DNA of 64,000 nt, taken from assembly GCA_030272155.1 (NCBI GenBank), contig CP126194.1, positions 5,571,501 to 5,635,500 on the forward strand, written 5' to 3'. Within the stretch, counting starts at the first letter, position 1, and every line of letters starts with the position of its first letter. Source of the stretch: Tetradesmus obliquus. Lineage: Eukaryota > Chlorophyta > Chlorophyceae > Sphaeropleales > Scenedesmaceae. A program made the position numbers and the translations under genes. Below the pieces are notes generated by a model, which saw only the letters and a list, made by a program, of their open reading frames with translations, was not told where the DNA came from and made no database searches. Below are positions 56,763 through 64,000 of this stretch, piece by piece.

Positions 56763-58777
56763 GGGGCAGCAACAGCCGGCTGATCCGGCCAGTTGCAGCA
56801 GCACCAGAGCAGCTGCTGCAAACCGTCGTTGACCATGCAGCTGCATTCACCCCTCATGAGCTGCTACGGGTGCTGTGGGCGACTGCCGAGCTGCCGCTGC
56901 TGCCACAGCAGCCAGTGGTACGGGCACTGCTGGTGTACTGCCTGCAGCCAGCTGCACTGCAGCAGTACAGCGGTTCTGACTTGGCTCGCATCCTCTTGTT
57001 CCTGGCACGCATGCAGCATCAGTCTGACTTGGACCGGCTGCAGCAGCAGCAGGGCCAGCTATCATCCCAGCAGCAGCAAGAGCAGCGGCGGCACTGGCTG
57101 CACAAGCAGCGCCAGCAGCGGCAGCAGGACGTGGCTGGCCGCGGCAGCCGCACCAGCAGCAGCAGTGCGCTAGTGACGCTGCAGACGGTGCAGCCGATCC
57201 TAGATGCGCTGCTGCTGCAGCTGCCAGTGCTGCCTAGCCATGCCTTGACAGCATGCCTGCGCAGCATTGCAGTGCTGGGGCTGCAGCCCTCAAGCCAGTG
57301 GGTGGGGCGCGTGCTGCTGCACTGCCAGCAGCAGCTGCTGAGCATGAGGCCTGCAAGCCTGGTGCAGCTGGCATCAGCAGTTGCTGATCTGGGCTACCTG
57401 CCTAACGGCAACTGGCTGAGCAGCTTGTATGCAGCTACATTGCCTGCCCTAGCAGCTTGTAGCGTCGGACCCAGCGGCAGCAGCAGCAGCAGCAGCAGTG
57501 GTGCTGGCAGACTGCAGGCCACTGCCTTGACCACGGTTCAGCTGCAAGTGCTGGCCGGGGCGGTGGTCAAGATAGGGCGGCTGCGCCCGCAGATCTTTGA
57601 GGGCCAGAAGCCACCCTCCGGCTGGCTTACTGCTCTGGCTGATGCCTCAGCAGCAGCACTGGCTGCAGCACACCAGGACGGCAGCCTCACAGCCGGCCAG
57701 CTGTCATTCTGGGGCAGGGTTATGCACAGGCTGGGCTCACTGGCTGGGGAGCCCTGGCCCGGCCCTGGCAGGCAGTGGTGGCGTCAGTACCTGGCTTACA
57801 GCCAGCCGCTGCTGCAGGCCGCCACGCCGCTGCAGCTGTGCGGCATTGTGGAGGTGCTGGCGCAGCAGCGGCAGCAGCGGCTGCTGGGGCGGCTGCCTGA
57901 GGCATGGCTGCAGGCCTTCCTGCAGGCCAGCAGGGCGCTGCTGCCTGGCGCAGCGCCTGCCAGCAGCAGCAGGAATGTGAATGCGAGCAGAGGTGGTGCG
58001 TGGGACAGCGCCAGCTGGAAGCATCGACACAGCACACCAGCAGCAGCAGTGCCAGGTGCAGCAGCTGCTGCTGACCTGGTGAAGATTGGTAAGGCGCTGG
58101 TGCAGCTGGGCGTGCTGCCCAGCCCAGAGTGGCGTGCTGCGTGGCTGGCTGCTGTTGAGTCGCGTGACGCCAGCATGACTGTCAGCTGGGGCAACACACG
58201 GCGCTGGACGGCAGCCAGCTTTGCTAGCATGGAGGCCGAGCAGCAGCAGCAGCAGGAGGAGGAGGGTGGTTCGAGAGCTGAGCTGGCAGCTGCTGGGACA
58301 GCTGCCGATGAAGCAGCCAGGAACGCTGCTGATGGTCTGTCGGGCGGCGGCAGCCTCTCCTCAGGCAGTGACTGGGCAGAGCTGGCTGGCGCGTTCGCAG
58401 CAGCAGGCAAGCCATGGGAGCAGCAGCAGAAGCTGCCGTTGCGAGGGCTGAATCACTGGAGCGCCACTTATGACGACTCAGGCTCTGACGAGGACGTTGA
58501 GGAGCTGTCCAGAAGCCGCTCAACGTCAACGTCAAATGATGTGGGCTCAAGCCTGAGTGTGTGGAAGGAGCAGCTTGAAGATGGCAGTGAGGCAGCAGTG
58601 TTGGGGTTTGGCAGCGCCTCAACCAGCAGTGATGGTGCAGCTGCAGTGCCTGTGGCGGACGGCGGGCAGCTGGCGCAGCAGCTGCATGAGAAGTTTTGGA
58701 GGCAGCTGGACAGCATGGATGACATGCAGCAGCAGCTGGATGTCAGCCTGCGGCGGCTGCAGCAGCCGCCGGTCTGA
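55303..58777 (+). CDS. Octotricopeptide-repeat (OPR)-like protein 2
   Basis: Two exons, 55303-55401 and 55514-58777, give 1120 residues. Exon 2 alone holds 1087 codons without an early ATG, so an upstream start exon is needed. The best candidate begins ATG CAG CAG at 55303 and ends AAGCAG followed by GCAAGT, the consensus of a GC-AG intron, in the right phase. OPR-like repeats, more degenerate than in OPR 1, include VVHALWAADRLRWSPGQQW, LAVALYSLARLRC, LLRVLWATAELPLLPQQP, LTACLRSIAVLGLQPSSQW, LVQLASAVADLGYLPNGNW and LVKIGKALVQLGVLPSPEW. Polyglutamine, polyserine and polyalanine runs separate them, and the C-terminal 200 residues are acidic and Ser-rich. Probably an organelle RNA factor like its divergent neighbour. 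Exon 1 is less certain than exon 2. Confidence 0.78.
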
Positions 58778-59345
58778 GGTGCTTTGTGCTAGCAAAGAAC
58801 AGCGGTTGCAGCAGCAGCAGCCAGCAGTGCGCTGCACACCACAGGCCAGGCCTGTGCTTGCGTGCACTTCCGTAGCAGCTGCCAGTTGCTGCATATCAGT
58901 TTGACGCTGCAGCCTCCATGGTTTGGGCATGCTGCTGTTGTTCAACTTAAGTTGCATGTGGCTCTTGTTGCACTGTTGTCAATGAAATGGTGCTGCTACA
59001 ATGATCTCATGACGACCAACAAAGTGTCAGAGTTGTTGGGTAATGCTGCTGCTGCAACACCGCTGTTTGCTGGGCCCTCAAGCCGTCTAGTTTTCATTAC
59101 CTTGGGTATACACCTACCCTTGCATGCCGATTTCCGCACAACGCTTCAGAGCGCATAACGGCACTTACAGTAGGCATCCGCAACAACAGCTGTTTGGTCG
59201 TAAACCTGGCTTCCTGGCTTGCTTTGCACTTGCACTACAGGGGCCGCCAGCCGTGGAGGCTGCTGCACATTGTGCACAGCCCACGCCATGGCCAGCAGCT
59301 TGCAGAGCAGCAGAAATATGCTTTATCCTCCTGCAAGCGCAGGCA
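58778..59345. other. OPR gene 2 3' region up to the duplication breakpoint
   Basis: No supported gene. The homology with the WD40 locus starts abruptly at about 59346. Confidence 0.45.
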
Positions 59346-59607
59346 GCTGCGCACAGCAACAGCAACAGCGCCCGGGGGCGCGGCTGTGCTGCGCATTGCT
59401 CCCGGCCCCTGGGGCGACATCCTGGCTGTGGCCAGCCAGGCGGGGCTGCACTGCCTGGAGCTGTTCGACTTTGGCGCGCCCATGGCGGACATCACGCCCG
59501 GCCCGCTGGCGCGGCCGTTCAGTGACATTGTGTTCAACAGCGTGACGCACGACTTGTACGCGGGCAGCAGCAACGGCAGCGTGCAGGTGTTCTCGCGCCT
59601 GGCGTGA
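59346..59607 (+). pseudogene. Truncated WD40 gene 3' end (partial exon copy)
   Basis: Copy of the last part of the final WD40 exon (compare 16185-16439, minus strand). The frame is intact from AAVLRIAPGPWGDILAVASQ to SNGSVQVFSRLA and ends at TGA 59605-59607. All upstream exons and the first 160 bases or so of this exon are missing. The sequence on the left is unrelated to the WD40 gene. The frame continues leftward to about 59194 without an ATG, so a chimaeric transcript is possible but unsupported. Protein identity to the parent over this part looks complete by eye. Confidence 0.85.
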
Positions 59608-60739
59608 TGCAGGGTGGTGGTGCAGGCAGCTGGTCTGCTGGTTGTGGTGGTGTGTTTGGCAGCAGCATCTTCGCATGGCTGCCAACTGGCTGGCAGGTGG
59701 AGGTGATGTGCGTCTCTGGTGAGCTGCATTGTGGGCAAAGAGGATGTACATGCTTTGAGCATCGGGTGCTGCAGTTGCATGTGCCACATGTGTGGTGGGC
59801 TTATGCGTTGCCTCTGCAGGATGTCGCAAGCACTCCTGCAAGCGGCAGTGCACTGGTTGCAGGACATCTGCGGTTTCTTAGGTTCTGTCTTTTCCAGACA
59901 ACAGCAGATGAAGACCAAATTGTGTGCATGCAGCGCCTGCGCAGCAGCAACGTCACAAGCTTGTTGATGCTGGCAGTGGCTGGTTTTGCTGCTTTCATGA
60001 AGTGGTAGTGGTGGCCTGGCCTGGCACGTGTTCAGTCCGTGCATGCAATGCTCAGTGCTCCGGCTGGCAGCAGGGTTGCGGCGTTCAGCTGCTGTCCTGC
60101 AGCATGAAAGTTAAACAGTTGACATTTGAAGGTTTCTACGCTCTCTTTTCAGGCAGCGGATACAGCGATAGCGACGGCCAGGGCCGTAACTCCTGCAGCA
60201 TGAATGTTTTGCAGGTACTTTGTGATGCAACCGGCACAGGAGGGGCACTCAAGCAGCTGCATGTGTATGTCTTGGGATGCTAGGCCTCTTGGGGACTTTC
60301 CGTGCCCTAGCAGAAATTGTCCGTGCTTACAATAAAATCGTGTAAGTTTCGTTTGTGCGTGACATGATTGGTAGCTGCCGTGCTGCTCATCGCTCGCACG
60401 GCCAGCTGGCAAGGAGGCGCGAAAAGTGCGCGCCTGCGTCTTCGCCGCTGTTTTTGATACTAGATGGGCTTGACTTTCAGATAAAATTAGTTCGGAACGC
60501 TTGATATCGATGTACACCATCTCAGGGTGCTGGGCACTGCTTGGACTCAGTGACTCAGAGACTCAGTGAGTCAGTGAGTCACTGAGTCACTGAGCAGGTG
60601 CCTGTTCCGGTTAGTGACACTACAGCCCTCCGCCACGGGTGCAGTGCCATTATTTCGGTGTCTATCAACAAACCTTGCTCTCATTTTGCTACTGCTGAAA
60701 GTATTCAAACTCTCAAACAAGTTTACCTCAACGTCCACA
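59608..60739. other. Copied WD40 3' region and upstream region of the unknown-gene copy
   Basis: Corresponds to left-arm sequence 15066-16184 with many indels. Frames here do not match those in the left arm throughout, which supports a non-coding nature. Contains the expanded TGAGTCA-like array at 60544-60593. Confidence 0.5.
60544..60593. promoter_or_regulatory. Expanded TGAGTCA/TGACTCA-like array (right arm)
   Basis: Repeated ACTCAGTGACTCAGAGACTC and CAGTGAGTCACTGAGTC units about 150-200 bp upstream of the candidate start at 60740. Longer than the left-arm array by about two 8-bp units. A regulatory role is inferred. Confidence 0.4.
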
Positions 60740-63076
60740 ATGGCACTGGTCATGCGTTCATCTGCACCCTGCCTGGCTCGTTCACGGACCAGCGCACGTC
60801 AAGTAGTTGTGTTCAAGTCAAGGAGTTCATCCATGACGCCGGACACCAGCAGGGCGGTGAGTTGCTTGGTGTACAGCATGTTGAGCAGCAGCACAAGTGC
60901 TTTCCTGCTCGGGTTGGAGTTGCTGCATGCAGCAGCATTAAGACAAAGGAGTCAACGTATTGCAACTGTTTCATATGATTATGCGTGTCTCTAGGCAGCC
61001 TGACAGCAAAAGCATTCATTGCATGCGTTGTAAAATAACAATGTTGGCAGCTTGCGTACAGCCATTCTATTGCATGTAAAAGACTTATGTATAGCCAAAG
61101 CTTTCATCGAAATGTGCACAGCGGCGCTCAGGCACCGTCCAATGAAGTGCATGTATTTCTGTCACCCGAGTGCCTCACACACTTCATTGCTCGTACTGCC
61201 CCGCCTTGCCTGCTGCTCTGCTGTGCAATCCCACGACAACATCGACATCGTCTACATCATATTGCATCAGGCTGCGCGCAAGGCCTTTACCATCCCATGC
61301 GCAGGCAGCAGCAACACCAGCAGCTGCAGCAGCACCCAGCTCTCCGGCCCCAGGCACTTCCTCGAGTCCCACCAGCAGGGCACCCCTCTGGGCCACCTCC
61401 TGCCCGGCATCTATATCTTCAACGATGGGCAGGAGTACGTGGTGTCCAGCACCGGCACCAGCAGCAGCACCAACCGCCCCAACCTCCCCGCAGCCCCAGG
61501 TTCGCTGCGCCCCTTGCGGGACAGCCTCCTCAGCCTGCTCAACGCCAGCAGCACGCCCCTTGAGCGGCAGCTGGCCATATACACCTACCTGAGCATTGGG
61601 GAGGAGGCCATGCGGCAGGTCCTGCAGGCGGAGGAGGCAGCGGCAACAGTTCACGAGTGCTATGCTGCCAAGGTGAGCAGCGGTAGCAGCAGCAGGAGGC
61701 ACTGCATGCCTGCATTTTGACATGGTGCTTTATGCTTTGGGGCTTGATGCTTGATGCTGATGCTTGATGCTTGATGTGCTGATATGCATGGCCTGACCCC
61801 ACCTGCCTTCACACACCCTGTTCCTGCAGGCTTCCCTCCCCCGCACTGGCAGTGGCACAGTGGTGAAGGTCAAGCTGGACAAGTCCTTTGCCCAGTGGAA
61901 GCGCCAAGCAATACGCAAAGAAGGCCATCACAGGCAGTGATGCTCTGGCCAACCCCGCCAGCCAGGCTGGCCTGACCAGCAGGCCTCAGGCCTGGGAGGC
62001 ACGCAAGCTGCTGGCACAGTTCAGCAAGGGCAAGGAGGTGAGCACTGCAGGAAGGGCGAGCAGTGGCTACTGTGCAGGGTGCACTTCTTGTTAGTGCCAC
62101 TTGCTGCGAGACAGCTGTGGTATGATGTGATGCATTCATAGGCATGGGTAACAGCAGCTCACTGCCTGCTGTTTGCGCTGCTGCTGCCTGATCACTGACG
62201 TGCTGCCCCTGCTGTCCCTGCTGCTGCTGCTGCCACCAGGCCATGGCTACCACCATCGCCACCACGCTGGAGACACTGGCCAACGGCCGCAACACGCGCC
62301 TGGGCCTTGACCTGTGTGCAGTGCCGGAGCAGCTGCAGCCCTTTGCAGTGGGCCTGCTGCACAAGGCGGGTGCCTGCAGCGCCTACGCCCTGCCCGTGTA
62401 CCAGCAGCAGCTGCCCCTGGCCGGCTGGCTCAGCCAGCAGCAGTACACGCACCTGCTCAGCCACCACAGCGGTGCCCAGCTGTGCTACGACTTCCAGCCC
62501 ACCTACTGGGACACTGCTGTGGAGGCGGTGCCGCACCCCTTCCCGCTGTTTGCGCCTGGCAGGCTGGCCAAGGCGCTGCTGGCAGTGCCGCCAGCCAGCC
62601 TGCTGCGGCACTGCTGCCTGCCCGGCATGCCCAGCCTGGCAGCAGCAGCAGAGCAGCTGGGCCTGGCCCCAGCAGGCGCGACAGCAGCAGCAGCCAAGGC
62701 GGCAGCCAGCGCCAGCAGCGGCATGGGCATGCTGCGGCGCATCTGGTGCAGCCAGCTGCTGCGGCTGCGGCCAGGCGTGATGCTGCGCCTGCTGGCGGCA
62801 CGCGCGCTGCTGCGGCTGCAGCCGGCAGTGCCCCTGCTGGCTGGCAGCGCCTGCAGCAGCGAGGTGGCGGCCAGCAGCGGGCAGGGCGGCGGCGGTGCTG
62901 GCAGCGCGCCTACTGCTGTGGGTGCAGATGAGGAGGGCAGCAAGGCGGCTGAGGCAGCTGCAGTGCTGCCGCCCAGCAGGCGCCAGCAGGGTGGCAGCAG
63001 GCAGCGCATCATTGGCAGGCAGCTGCGGCTGCTGGGAGGGCTGGTGGGCAGGGCGCTGCTGCTGCGGGTGTGCTGA
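60740..63076 (+). pseudogene. Second copy of the unknown gene, frameshifted in exon 3
   Basis: Exons by comparison with the left arm: 60740-60856 (117 nt, same length), 61271-61672 (402 versus 390 nt, in frame), 61830-62037 (208 versus 213 nt) and 62240-63076 (837 nt, same length). The splice sites used in the left arm are kept. Exon 3 follows the copy with VVKVKLDKSFA and then loses five bases net between about 61892 and 61924, after TTTGCCC. The frame runs into a stop soon after, while the correct sequence (GSDALANPASQAGLTSRP) resumes in another frame. The last exon is still open and nearly identical to the intact copy. This is the only disabling change seen, so the copy is a recent pseudogene, a truncated gene, or contains a consensus error. 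Confidence 0.75.
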
Positions 63077-64000
63077 GTTCAAGTGACACAGGCAATGATG
63101 AGGGCTGGTGGGCTGGCTAGGTTACCTCAACAATGATGAGGGTTGGTGTGCTGGCTGTGCTTGGTCGGGCTTGTTGTGCCGGCGGAGAACACAAAGTATT
63201 GCCAAGCTGGCTGGTGTTTTTATGTCTTACATGCTGGTGTTTTGCAATAAACGCTGCGGTGATTGTTGGACACTGCAATGCTGTGTGAGCTGTTGATCCT
63301 TGTGCTGTGACCATGCTGTTCTGTTTTCGAATGATGGGTTGCTGAAGGAATGCCCTAATGGCAGCAGTGTCTTCTTGTGCACAAGCAGCCAGGCACCAAA
63401 AACAAAAAAAATACAAAAAATACAAAAAAATACAAAAAATACAAAAAATACAAAACAGAGGTGTGCAGAAGCTCCTGGTGTGTGCTTGTTGTGCAGTTAC
63501 AGCCACCGCTATGTGGTGCTCTTGTGTATTGTCCATACTGGAACAGCGGCCGTGAATGTGCAGTGATGTGTGCAGCCTCTTGGTGGCAGTGCCTTGATCA
63601 TGCTGTTGGATGGCAGAGAATGAAAACGGGTTGCTGAATGATTGCCCTCAGGGCATCAGGCTGATGGCATTGTGCTGGTGGAAGCGGTATGTGTATTGCG
63701 TGAGCAGCGAGGCACTCATAAATAATAAACACAGCAAATTGTGTGGAAATTCCTGTGCCTGGTGCGTGGTTGTTGCGCAGTTTCAGCCGAAGGAATGCCG
63801 TGACGGCATCTTGCTGGCAGATTCCTTACCTTTGAGTGAGAAGTGACTTCAGCCAAGTGTACAACAACAACAAAAACCAAAAAATGGCACGTGTAAGGGT
63901 GGTGTGTGCTTGTTATACAGTCGCAGATCAACAGCCACTGCGATGTGGCGCTCATGTATGTTGGCCATAATGGTGTGTGTGAAAGCGCACTGTTGTTGTG
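63077..64000. other. Non-coding repeats at the end of the right arm
   Basis: Holds the inverted counterparts of the ~300-bp repeats (cores near 63505 and 63940) and an A-rich TACAAAAAA microsatellite at about 63397-63455 that mirrors a T-rich tract at 12305-12390. No gene seen. Confidence 0.6.
63397..63455. repeat. (TACAAAAAA)n microsatellite
   Basis: At least six units of a TAC plus A5-7 motif. The left-arm equivalent at 12305-12390 has the same type of sequence on the other strand but a different length and unit order. Confidence 0.8.

Larger units (their letters stand above)
59346..64000. repeat. Right arm of the inverted segmental duplication
   Basis: Inverted partner of about 11858-16440, truncated by the window end. 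Compared with the left arm it has one extra CAACAG unit at the breakpoint and about two more 8-bp units in the TGAGTCA array. It also has a 12-bp in-frame insertion in exon 2 of the unknown gene, a net 5-bp loss in exon 3, and about 90 extra bases near 63740-63830. Confidence 0.93.

Noticed and set aside
63377..63480. Possible retrotransposon poly(A) tail in the A-rich tract
   Set aside because: The tract is a regular TACAAAAAA microsatellite, mirrored in the other arm, with no element body or target-site duplication next to it.
1..64000. tRNA, rRNA or other RNA genes, and a biosynthetic or defence-type gene cluster
   Set aside because: None was recognised by eye. A tRNAscan-SE or Infernal run would be needed to exclude small RNAs; neighbouring genes share no common pathway.

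Overview
This is nuclear DNA from a green alga, most likely a chlorophycean. Coding sequence is broken into many short exons with GT-AG introns rich in CTG/CAG tracts. TGTAA, the chlorophycean polyadenylation signal, follows several stop codons. Two large proteins look like octotricopeptide-repeat (OPR) proteins, a family expanded in Chlorophyceae, and several products carry chloroplast-type leaders. A short TTTAGGG tract near 9.94 kb suggests a plant-type telomere repeat, which would fit Sphaeropleales better than Chlamydomonas; that is inference. All exon models were built by hand, using homology, splice consensus and exact phase closure.

Layout. 1-4.7 kb (-): 5' two-fifths or so of the U5 snRNP splicing factor PRP6, running off the left edge. 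5.05-7.65 kb (+): plastid-type glutathione peroxidase, divergent from PRP6. 8.1-9.1 kb (+): small secreted protein of unknown function. 9.1-11.6 kb: no gene seen, interstitial telomere-like tract. 11.6-16.44 kb: left arm of an inverted segmental duplication, carrying ~300-bp non-coding repeats, an intact gene of unknown function (-) and the 3' end of a WD40 gene (-, 16.2-19.9 kb). That WD40 gene contains a 63-bp minisatellite that repeats a splice donor. 20.6-24.0 kb (-): F-box protein, divergent from an ELIP-like LHC-family protein (24.3-26.2 kb, +). 27.4-29.8 kb (+): unknown 312-aa protein. 30.6-36.0 kb (+): plastid SppA (protease IV) with an extra C-terminal region.

38.0-39.3 and 41.7-43.4 kb (-): two paralogous four-helix membrane proteins (MARVEL/CASP-like), the second with a one-base frame break. 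45.2-49.5 kb (-): SCAI (DUF3550/UPF0682) homologue. 50.8-54.9 kb (-) and 55.3-58.8 kb (+): divergent pair of OPR-like proteins. 59.35-64.0 kb: right arm of the inverted duplication, with a truncated WD40 exon and a frameshifted copy of the unknown gene, continuing past the window.

Functionally the window mixes housekeeping RNA processing (PRP6), plastid stress and protein quality control (glutathione peroxidase, ELIP-like, SppA), likely organelle RNA regulators (OPR pair) and unknown proteins. It is not an operon-like system. The most unusual structures are the inverted duplication with one intact and one broken gene copy, the splice-donor minisatellite, a CxxC-bearing glutathione peroxidase without the plant resolving cysteine, and two probable GC-AG introns.
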